Part shown: positions 28,262 through 37,400 of the stretch, in pieces
Numbering within the stretch: position 1 is the stretch's first letter
How the letters are laid out: each line of letters starts with the position of its first letter
Assembly: GCA_016712525.1 (NCBI GenBank)
Contig: JADJQX010000008.1
Coordinates: 124,001 to 188,000 of the forward strand
Direction: 5' to 3'
DNA length: 64,000 nucleotides
Source: Myxococcales bacterium
Lineage (GTDB): Bacteria > Myxococcota_A > Polyangia > Polyangiales > Polyangiaceae
The notes under the pieces: generated by a model
The model's database searches: none
Told to the model about the DNA's origin: nothing
The model's input: the letters and a program-made list of their open reading frames with translations, nothing else
Program-made: the position numbers and the translations under genes

Positions 28262-29041
28262 GTGCAAGAGATCCCGTACACGGAGGCGCTCGCGACCCTG
28301 CGCGAGCTTCGCGAGCGACGTCACCCGGGCCCCGCCCTCGCCGCCTTCGACGGCGACGGGACGCTCTGGTCGGGCGACGTGGGAGAAGATTTCCTCGAGC
28401 ATCTCCTCGACGAGGACGCCTTCACCGACGTCGCCGCCGCCCTCTTTCACGACGAGGCCACGACCTACGGCGTCGCGCGGGAGGTGCGGCCCAAGGCGCA
28501 GCTCGCCACCCTCTTTCGGGCCTACGTCGACGGGACCTACCCCGAGGACCGCGTGTGCGCCATCATCGCGCTCGCCGTCGCGGGCCGGCCCTCGAGCGAC
28601 GTGACCCGCGTGGCCGCCGACGTGGTGCGGGCCAAGGGCGTCGCAGGCCGCCTCCACGACGAGACCGTGGGCGTGCTCGAAGCGGCCCGCGCCTCGGGCG
28701 TCGAGGTCGTGCTCGTCAGCGCCTCCCCGCGCCCCGTGGTGGTCGCCGCCGCGGAGCTCCTGGGCCTCGGAGAGCCCGACGTCATCGCGGTCACGTGCGT
28801 CGAGGAGAGAGGCGTCTTGGGGGGGAGCCTGCTCGAGCCCATGCCCTACGGGGAGGGCAAGGCGGCGTGCCTCCGCTCGCGCCTCGCCGGGCGCCCGCTG
28901 CTCGTCTCGTGCGGCGACAACGCGTTCGACATGGCCATGCTCGCGCTCGCCGAGCTCCCGCTCGCCATCCGGCCGAAGGACCGCCTCCGCGCGATCGCCC
29001 ACGAGCTGCCCGCCCTCGCCGTGCTGGGCCGCGTCGGCTGA
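28262..29041 (+). CDS. HAD-superfamily phosphatase, SerB-like (subfamily IB)
   Basis: 259 residues starting at GTG 28262. HAD motifs: I, LAAFDGDGTLWSGDVG (Asp30 nucleophile, Asp32 acid); II, VVLVSASPRPVV (Ser); III, a Lys in GEGKAACLRS; IV, LVSCGDNAFDMAML. The helical cap lies between I and II. Members hydrolyse phosphoserine or other small phosphomonoesters. It lacks the DFT variant of true SerB, so substrate is open. Convergent with a tiny membrane-protein gene 6 bases downstream. Confidence 0.85.
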   Translation: MQEIPYTEALATLRELRERRHPGPALAAFDGDGTLWSGDVGEDFLEHLLDEDAFTDVAAALFHDEATTYGVAREVRPKAQLATLFRAYVDGTYPEDRVCAIIALAVAGRPSSDVTRVAADVVRAKGVAGRLHDETVGVLEAARASGVEVVLVSASPRPVVVAAAELLGLGEPDVIAVTCVEERGVLGGSLLEPMPYGEGKAACLRSRLAGRPLLVSCGDNAFDMAMLALAELPLAIRPKDRLRAIAHELPALAVLGRVG

Positions 29042-29047
29042 GATGCG

Positions 29048-29212
29048 TCAGTGGCGACGGGCCATGTAGAAACAAAAGAGCGCGAAGAGCAGGAACGGGA
29101 GCCCCGCCAAAAGGGCGATGCGGTTTCGCTCGCCGTCGGTCAGAGGGCGACCGAGCTCTTCTTCTTTGCGCGCCAAGAGGAACCGCCCGAGGAGCACTCC
29201 GAGAAAACGCAT
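29048..29212 (-). CDS. 54-residue single-pass membrane protein
   Basis: Short gene from ATG 29212 to TGA 29048, preceded by GAGGTAGG about 10 bases upstream. Residues begin MRFLGVLLGRFLLARKEEEL and there is one clear membrane helix in the C-terminal half (IALLAGLPFLLFALFCFYMA) followed by RRH. The positive C-terminus suggests N-out or a cytoplasmic C-terminus. No family recognised. The ribosome-binding site, coding-like residues and tight fit between neighbours argue that it is real. Divergent from the acyl-CoA dehydrogenase gene at 29316. Confidence 0.6.
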   Translation of the reverse strand: MRFLGVLLGRFLLARKEEELGRPLTDGERNRIALLAGLPFLLFALFCFYMARRH

Positions 29213-29315
29213 GGCCCAAGCCTACCTCAGCTCGAGGCGGGCGTAGCACCTCACACATGAGTCACGATCCCGCGAGACGGCGCGTCGGGCGTTTACACGG
29301 CCCGCGCACGAAAGT

Positions 29316-30470
<1,155 letters not shown>

Positions 30471-30472
30471 CC

Positions 30473-31189
30473 ATGAACCGCGCCCTCCTCGCCTCGATGA
30501 TCCCCGTCGCTTTCGCCGTCGCGTGCGGCGGAAACGAGCCCCCCCCGAAGGGGCCCGAGCCCGTGGCGATGCCCACGCCGAACCGGGTCGAGAAGCCCAA
30601 GCTCTCGCTCTCGCAGGAGCTCGGCAGCCTCGACCCGAAGAAGGTCGACGAGGCCTTCGATCGCGCGAAGCCGAAGATCTTGGCGTGCCAGGCGAAGGGG
30701 CTGAAGCGCCTCGATTTCCTCGCCGGCGACGCGAAGTTCTACGCGCGCCTCGACACGTCGGGGAAGGTGAAGTGGATCTTCTTCGAAGAGTCCCAAATCG
30801 GGGACCGCGAGACCGAGAAGTGCGTGCTCGACGCGCTCACGAGCGTCGCGTGGCCGGCGCCCGATGGCGGCGAGGGCGAGCTTCACAAGGGGTTCGGCTA
30901 CGACCTCCAAGACGCCCGCGAGCCCACCGTGTGGGGCCCCGACAAGGCCGCGCCCCACCTCGGAGAGATCGCCGACCAGGTGAAGCACTGCCGGGGCGGG
31001 AAGAACCTCTCGTTCAAGGTGACCGCGTACATCGAGCCCGAGGCGAAGCACGGCAAGGTGGCCGCCGTGGGCGTGGCCGCGGGCTCGAAGGAGGCCGCCG
31101 AGAAGGCCGACTGCATCGCCGAGGCCGTGAAGCAGATGAAGTTCCCGAGCCCCGGCGGGTACGCCGCCAAGGTCAGCTTCTCGCTCTGA
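30473..31189 (+). CDS. lipoprotein with two AgmX/PglI-like modules
   Basis: 238 residues from ATG 30473, 2 bases after the first dehydrogenase stop. The signal MNRALLASMIPVAFAVAC ends in a lipobox. Two related halves are visible. The first has KILACQAKGL, FYARLDTSGKVKWI, TEKCVLDALTSVAWPAP and a closing aromatic strand. The second has KHCRGGKNLSFKVTAYI, ADCIAEAVKQMKFPSP, YAAKVSFSL. The Cys-x(n)-beta-Cys-x4-8-[WF]-P-x-P pattern matches the AgmX/PglI C-terminal module (from memory). Same module type as the tails of the kinases at 5-10 kb. Function unknown; co-transcription with fatty-acid genes may be incidental. Confidence 0.7.
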   Translation: MNRALLASMIPVAFAVACGGNEPPPKGPEPVAMPTPNRVEKPKLSLSQELGSLDPKKVDEAFDRAKPKILACQAKGLKRLDFLAGDAKFYARLDTSGKVKWIFFEESQIGDRETEKCVLDALTSVAWPAPDGGEGELHKGFGYDLQDAREPTVWGPDKAAPHLGEIADQVKHCRGGKNLSFKVTAYIEPEAKHGKVAAVGVAAGSKEAAEKADCIAEAVKQMKFPSPGGYAAKVSFSL

Positions 31190-31287
31190 CACGCGCGACG
31201 AGGGCGAGAGGCCGCCGCGCCCACCGCCCCCTTCCGGCATCCGACCCGGAAGCCCCAAGAACATTCGAACGCCGAAACGAGCCTCCC

Positions 31288-32439
31288 ATGGACCTCGAGC
31301 TCTCCGATATCCAGAATGAAATCCGAAAGATGGCGCGCGACTACGCGACGCGTGTCATCGCCCCCAAGGCCCGCGAGATCGACGAAAAAGAGATCTTCCC
31401 GAAGGAGATCCTGAAGGGGCTCGGCGAGCTCGGCCTCCTGGCCGTCAACGTTCCCGAGGAGCTCGGCGGCTCGGGCGCGGGTGTCGTCGCGTACGGGCTC
31501 GCCATGCAAGAGATCGCGGCGGCGTGCGCGTCGACGGCGGTCACGATGGCCGTCACGAACATGGTCGGCGAGGTCATCGCGACCTTCGGGACCGACGAGC
31601 AGAAGAGCGCCTACTGCCCGAAGCTCGCGAGCGGCGAGTACCTCGCGGGCTCGTTCGCGCTCTCCGAGGCGGGCGCCGGGAGCGATCCGGGAGGCATGCG
31701 CACGGTCGCCCACGACGACGGTGACTCGTGGGTCATCGACGGCGACAAACAGTGGATCACGAGCGGCGCGCACGCGGGCGTCTTCGTCGTGTGGGCGCGC
31801 ACCGGCGGGAAAGACACGCACCCCGGCACGCGCGGGATCTCGTGTTTTCTCGTCGAGGGGGGCGCAAACGGCCTCAAGATCGGCAAAGCCGAGGAGAAGA
31901 TGGGCATCCGTGGCTCGAACACGGTGCCACTCGTCTTCGACGGGTGCCGGGTCAAAAAATCGGCGCTCTTGGGGCAGCTCCACGGCGGGTTCAAGGTCGC
32001 CATGATGGCGCTCGACGGCGGGCGCATCGGCATCTCGTGCCAGGCGATCGGCATCGCGCGGGCGGCCCTCGACGAGGCCGTGCGCTACGCGAAGGACCGC
32101 AAAGCCTTCGACAAGCCCATCGCCGAGTTCCAAGCGATGCAGTGGAAGCTCGCCGACATGAAGACCGAGCTCGACGCGGCCCACCTGCTCGCGATGCGCG
32201 CCGCGAGCCTGAAAGAGGCGAAGAAGCCCTTCTCGCGCGAGGCGAGCATGGCCAAGCTCTTCGCGACCGAGGCCGCGAACCGCATCGTCAACCACGCGGT
32301 GCAGATCCACGGCGGCTACGGCTACATCCGCGAGTTCCCGGCCGAGCGCCACCTCCGAGACGCGCGCGTCACGACGATCTACGAGGGCACGAGCGAGGTG
32401 CAGCGCCTCGTCATCGCGCGCTCCGTGCTCGGCGGCTGA
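31288..32439 (+). CDS. acyl-CoA dehydrogenase
   Basis: 383 residues, ATG 31288. Signatures as in the family: LELSDIQNEIRKMARDYATR, SFALSEAGAGSDPGGM, DGDKQWITSGAHAG, GGYGYIREFPAERHLRDAR, catalytic Glu in TIYEGTSEVQRLV. A clear paralogue of the dehydrogenase at 29316, with a conserved middle (GGFKVAMMALDGGRIGI). Likely fatty-acid or branched-chain acyl-CoA oxidation. Substrate unknown; the two may differ in chain length. Confidence 0.95.
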   Translation: MDLELSDIQNEIRKMARDYATRVIAPKAREIDEKEIFPKEILKGLGELGLLAVNVPEELGGSGAGVVAYGLAMQEIAAACASTAVTMAVTNMVGEVIATFGTDEQKSAYCPKLASGEYLAGSFALSEAGAGSDPGGMRTVAHDDGDSWVIDGDKQWITSGAHAGVFVVWARTGGKDTHPGTRGISCFLVEGGANGLKIGKAEEKMGIRGSNTVPLVFDGCRVKKSALLGQLHGGFKVAMMALDGGRIGISCQAIGIARAALDEAVRYAKDRKAFDKPIAEFQAMQWKLADMKTELDAAHLLAMRAASLKEAKKPFSREASMAKLFATEAANRIVNHAVQIHGGYGYIREFPAERHLRDARVTTIYEGTSEVQRLVIARSVLGG

Positions 32440-32533
32440 CCCGCGAGCCTTGCGTGTTTCGCGCACGCGTTTCGAGCTCGACCGCTGCGAGCCCTTTACG
32501 GAATCGCGCCGAAGTGGCACGGTTCGAAGCGTC

Positions 32534-32917
32534 GTGTCCGTAGCCATCACACAAGGGATTCGCGTCTCGGTCTCCACCCAGTACGTCCCGGAGCAGTCGT
32601 CGCCCAAGGCGCACCGCTACGTGTTCGCGTACACCATCCGCATCGCGAACGAGGGTCCCCTCGCCGCCCAGCTGAAGAGCCGTCATTGGATCATCACCGA
32701 CGGCAACGGCAAGGTCGAAGAGGTGCGGGGGCCCGGGGTCGTCGGTCAGCAACCCACGCTGCGGCCCGGCGAGCAGTTCGAGTACACGAGCGGCTGTGTC
32801 CTCACCACGCCGCGCGGTGAAATGCAGGGCAGCTACCAAATGCACAGGCCCGACGGGTCTCGCTTCGAGGCGAGCATCGCGCCCTTCCGGCTCGCCTTGC
32901 CACACACCCTCAACTGA
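32534..32917 (+). CDS. apaG: ApaG family protein (DUF525)
   Basis: 127 residues from GTG 32534, matching the usual ~125-residue length. Upstream in-frame starts would add a non-family stretch. Immunoglobulin-like ApaG fold: ITQGIRVSVSTQYVPEQSSP, YVFAYTIRIANEGP, LKSRHWIITDGNGK, VVGQQPTLRPGEQFEYTSGC, GEMQGSYQM. Family role is uncertain (linked to Co2+/Mg2+ resistance in enterobacteria). Followed 23 bases on by cyaY. Confidence 0.9.
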   Translation: MSVAITQGIRVSVSTQYVPEQSSPKAHRYVFAYTIRIANEGPLAAQLKSRHWIITDGNGKVEEVRGPGVVGQQPTLRPGEQFEYTSGCVLTTPRGEMQGSYQMHRPDGSRFEASIAPFRLALPHTLN

Positions 32918-32940
32918 AGGCATCGGAGGGCCGCGCCACC

Positions 32941-33264
32941 ATGGACGAGACGACCTACTACCAGCACGCCAAGGCCGCCTTCCGCAAAGTCGAAGAGGCC
33001 CTCGACGCTCTCGGGAACGACGCCGTCGATTTCGAGCGCGCGGGCGACGTGCTCACCATCACCTTCCCGGGCGGGAAAAAATGCGTGCTCAACACGCAGC
33101 GACCGACACGCCAGCTCTGGCTCGCGGCCGACGCGAAGGGCTGGCATTTCGTGCTCGATGCGAGCACGGGCCTCTGGGTCGACGAGAAGGGCACCGGCGT
33201 CGAGCTCTACGCGCAGATGTCCGAGATCGTGCGCGCGCACGTGGGCTCGCCCCTCTCCTACTGA
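32941..33264 (+). CDS. cyaY: frataxin homologue CyaY
   Basis: 107 residues. MDETTYYQHAKAAFRKVEEALD (acidic first helix), DFERAGDVLTITFPGGKKCVLNTQ, QLWLAADAKGWHFVLD and LYAQMSEIVRAHVG all fit the frataxin fold. Frataxins bind iron at the acidic ridge and modulate IscS-IscU cluster assembly. The ISC operon lies 6.5 kb further on and is not contiguous. Convergent with a kinase gene 22 bases on. Confidence 0.92.
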   Translation: MDETTYYQHAKAAFRKVEEALDALGNDAVDFERAGDVLTITFPGGKKCVLNTQRPTRQLWLAADAKGWHFVLDASTGLWVDEKGTGVELYAQMSEIVRAHVGSPLSY

Positions 33265-33286
33265 CGGTCACGCGCCGCGCGGGCGC

Positions 33287-34330
33287 TCACCCCTTCTTCG
33301 AGGCAGGTGGCGGCGGCGGCGTCATCGAGATGCGCTTCACGGCGAACGTGGCGGGCTTGAGCCAGCCCGCTTGGCGCTTCTTCTCGTCGGGGAAGAGCGT
33401 CTCGATGAGGGTCGCGAGCCGCTCGGGCATCCCGGTCACGCCCCGCGCTCCGAGGAACCCGTCGAGGTCGCGACCGAGCTCCCGGGCCGATGCGTACCTG
33501 TGCTCGCGGTTGCGCTCGAGCGCGCGACGAACGATGGGCGAGAGCGCGTCGGGCACGTCGGGCGCGTGTTTGCGGACGTCGGGGATGTCTCCGCGCTGCA
33601 CGGCGCGGAGGGTGTCGGCGTCGTCGTCGCGGCGGAAAAGACGGCGCGCCGTGAGCATCTCCCACAAGGTGGTACCCAGCCCGAACACGTCGCTCCGGCG
33701 GTCGAGCGGGAACTGCATGACCTGCTCGGGCGAGAGGTACGGGAGCTTGCCCTTGACGATGCCGGGCGCGCTCTTCGTGCTGCGACCGAGCACCTTCGCG
33801 AGGCCGAAGTCGAAGAGCTTCACCTCGCCGGTCCACGTGAGGAACACGTTCGTGGGGTTCACGTCGCGGTGGACGATGTGGAGCGGCGCGCCGCTCGGAT
33901 CTTGGAGGTCGTGGGCATAGTGGAGCGCGTCGGTGATGCGCGCGGCGATGAACGCGGCGATCTCGGGGTGGAGGCGGAGCTTCCGCGCGACGCAGGTATC
34001 CCACACCGCGGCGAGCGTGGTGCCGAGCATGAGCTCCATCGCGATGTACGCGTGCTCGTCGGTGGCTGCGACCTCGTACGTGCGCACGATCCCAGGGTGG
34101 ACGAGGCGCGTGAGGAGCTCGCCCTCGTCGACGAACATGCGAAGAATCTCGGGATCACGGCGCAGATCTTGGCGGATGATCTTGAGCGCGACCGCCTGAG
34201 GCACGGTGGGGTCCGTCGTGCGACCGAGGTACACCGTGGCCATGCCGCCGCCGGCGATCTTGGACACGATCTCGTACCTTCCAAGGCTCGTGGGGCGGAA
34301 GGGGGCCGACCTCGAAGGTGGGCTATCCAT
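33287..34330 (-). CDS. cytoplasmic Ser/Thr protein kinase
   Basis: 347 residues, essentially one Hanks kinase domain: glycine loop IAGGGMATVYLG, ATP lysine in AVALKII, catalytic loop HIVHRDVNPTN (Asp and Asn kept; Lys is Asn), DFGLAKVLG, LPYLSPEQV activation segment, SDVFGLGTTLWEM. No transmembrane helix; ends in a short Pro-rich tail. It lies 72 bases downstream of the giant TPR protein gene on the same strand, a likely scaffold or substrate (inference). Confidence 0.93.
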   Translation of the reverse strand: MDSPPSRSAPFRPTSLGRYEIVSKIAGGGMATVYLGRTTDPTVPQAVALKIIRQDLRRDPEILRMFVDEGELLTRLVHPGIVRTYEVAATDEHAYIAMELMLGTTLAAVWDTCVARKLRLHPEIAAFIAARITDALHYAHDLQDPSGAPLHIVHRDVNPTNVFLTWTGEVKLFDFGLAKVLGRSTKSAPGIVKGKLPYLSPEQVMQFPLDRRSDVFGLGTTLWEMLTARRLFRRDDDADTLRAVQRGDIPDVRKHAPDVPDALSPIVRRALERNREHRYASARELGRDLDGFLGARGVTGMPERLATLIETLFPDEKKRQAGWLKPATFAVKRISMTPPPPPASKKG

Positions 34331-34402
34331 CTTGCCAAGCGTAGCGAAAACGGGCGTGCACGTCGATGGGACCCGTCGAACGATGCCCGCGCCAGGTCCT
34401 CG

Positions 34403-37400
34403 TCATCGCATGGCGCTGTCGGCGGGGCCGCCGTCGGCGAGGTTCACGCCGATCGCCTGGCGTAGGTCGGCGTAGAGCTCCGACGTCGCGAAGAGGTAGA
34501 GGCGGCCGACCTTCTCGCGCGGCGTGAGGTCGCTCGGAGACTGCGGCTCGCGGAGGATGGCCTTCTTGGCGATGCGCACGTCTTGGGCCAAGAGGAGCCC
34601 GACCCGCATGCTCGACAGGTCCGCGGCCTGCGTCCACGCGCGGACGTCGAGCTTCTTCCCCGAAGCCTCGGCGACCCCCACCGCCTGCGTGATCGCGGCG
34701 CGCTCCTCGGGGCCGAGCACGTCCGAGAGGGCGCGATCGAGCTTCTGGGTGGCCGCGTCGTCGGCGCGGTCGCCCCGCGCGATGCGCACGGCCGTCGCGA
34801 GCAGGCTCGTGAGCTCCGACTGCGACGGGAAGAACGCGCGCGCCGAGATCTCGGAGCGCTGCTCGGCCATGTGTTTGCCCACCAAGTAGGAGAGCGTCCC
34901 CTCGACGCCGGACAGCGCCTCCGGGCTCGCGAAGAGCGCGCCGTAGGGGAACTTCGCCGCCGTGAAGGGCACGCTCCCCGACGTGCGCCCGACGAGCAAG
35001 GTGGGGGCCGAGAGCACCAGGATCTCCCCGGCGTCGTGGAAGGCTTGGGTGACCGCATCGGCGAGGCGCGTGTGTTTGCGCGTGAGCGGCATGCCGATGG
35101 CGGCGACACGATCCTCGGGGCGCAAGAGCGACTCTTGCATTCTGCACACGGCGGGCGTTATCCAGGCGAAAATGCTGGTCGCCATCTCGTCGAGGTCGCG
35201 GTGGTAGAGGTGCGAGGCCCACGCCTCCTCGACGAGGCTGCCGGGCACCTGCCCGAGCGGGATCGGGGGATAGTCCGAGAGAAACTGAGACTCCTCCGGG
35301 GTCGCCGTGCGCAGGTCGGCGAGCACCTGGGCGGTGACGAGGGCGCGATCGAAGCGGCTCTGCCGTAGCAGCACGCCGTAGAGGAGCTCGTAGCTCTTGC
35401 GGTCGTAGGGATCCCGCTCGAGGTCGCGGCGCAGCACCTCGACCGCCCGATCGAGCTCGTCACGCGCGACGAGCAGCTCCACCGCCGCGCCCTTGACGCT
35501 CGTGTCCTCGGGGCGCATCCGCTTCGCGCCTTCGAGGGCCTTCTGGGCGAGGTCCGGATCGTCGAGCTTGTCGGAGTAGACCTTCGCCAGGTTTCGGAAG
35601 AGGGTGAAGACGAGCTCGTCGTCGCCGTCGTCTCGGACGCGCGCGATCATCTTGCGGTAGGCCTTCTCGAGGCCCGCGTAGTCGCCGAGCTCGTCGAGCA
35701 TGCGGGTCAGCGCCTCGAACGCGTCGAGGCGGGTCTTGTCCGCGTCCAAGGTCTCGTCGTAGAGGGCCGCCGCGCGCGCGCGATCCCCGATTTTGTCGCC
35801 CACGACCTGCGCCAACGAGAAGAGGCCCTTCGCGCGGCGCTCCGGGGTCTCTTGCACGCCCACGATCCGTTCGAGCACGTCGGCGAGGCGCTCCCACTCG
35901 TCGAGCTCGCCGTAGAGCCACATGGCCGTGTGGAGCAGCCAGTGATCGTCGGGGCGCGCCTCGAGGGCCTCTTCGACGACGGGCCTCGCCGCGACGAGAT
36001 CGGCCATTTTGTGGGCGATGAGCTCGATCGCCGAGACCAAGACGGCGTAGCGCGTATCCGCGTCGGGGGTGACCCGCGCGAGGCGGATCTTCATGTCGGC
36101 CGCTTCACGGTAGTCTCCGCGCGCGGCGTAGGCGTCGCCGAGCACCTCGTAGAGGGCGCGGCCGTCGGTCGGGACCGGCCTCTGCCCGGTGACGTCGGCC
36201 TCGCTCGGATCGCCGCCCTCGAGCACACGCGTGAGCACCACGATCGCGCGATCGATCTCCCCACGCGCGAAGAGCAGCTTGCCGAGCTTGGCGAGCTCGT
36301 CGGCCTCGAGCTCGTGCGATCTGTCGAGCACACGGCCGATGGCGGCGTCGGCGCGGGGCCCGAGCGCGATCTCCGGCTCGGAACGCTCGAGGATCTCGAC
36401 GACGTCGACGAGAGGCTGGGCCTCGCCGGGGGCCGCATCCATCGCGGCCACACACGCCCCGAGCGCCTTCTGCAAGTCTCCGATACCTATGGCAATTTTG
36501 GCGGAGTTACGCAGCCTTTGGTAGAGCACGGCGCCGTCGCGGTCGCGCGCGGCGGCGGTCACCAAGAGCTCGCACGCCGGAAGCGCCTCGGCGTAGCGCC
36601 CCTCGGCGACGAGCACGTCGAGGATAGCGGCGGCGGCGCGCTCGTTCGAGGGGTCGGCGCGGAACGCCACGTCGAAGGCCTCGATCGCGCCTTCGTGGTC
36701 TCCGAGGCGCTCGAGCTCGCGCCCGAGCTCCACGCCGAGCTGCGCCTTCTGCCGCTGGGACTCGGTCGCCTCGATGCGATGACGCAGCGCCGACACGAGG
36801 CTTCGTGCGTCCCCGAGCTCGCGCGCGAGCTTCTCCAAGGCCTCCCACGCCTGCGCGCACGACGGATCGGCGCTCGCGGCGCGCTCGTAGAACCTGCGGC
36901 GCTCGAGCGGGTCGTCGACCTGGGCGGCGATCGCGAGGTACTGCTGCGCCTGTTTGTGAGGCTCGGTGAGCAGCTCCGCGAGGCGGCTCCGGTACTCGAC
37001 GAGCGCCGGACCGTCTTGCATACGCTCGGCGAGCTTGGCCGCGCGCGCGAGCAGCCCTTCGTTCGTCGGGTCGGAGAGCACCGCCCGCCTTAGGTGCTCC
37101 GCCGCGGTCACTTGATCCCCGAGCTTCGTCTCGGCGATCTCGGCGGCGACCGCGAACGCCTCCCCTCGCTCCTTGGCGCCGAAGGAGCGCTCCGCCCGCG
37201 CGATCGCGGCTTCGACGAGCCTCGGATAGTCGCGGAGCGCGAGGTAGCAGCGCTCGAGCGAGGCGTAGGCCCCGGCGTGGTCGGGCACGATCGCGAGGAG
37301 CTCGCGCAGCACGGCGGCGGCGTCCTCCCGCTTCAAAAAGCGCTTCTCGAGGAGGTCGGCCAGGCGAAGGTAGGCGTCGACGCGCGCTTGCCCCTCGGCG

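Noticed and set aside
27683..29002. 439-codon minus-strand frame over the lipoprotein and HAD genes
   Set aside because: Shadow frame; the plus strand carries a lipobox and HAD motifs.
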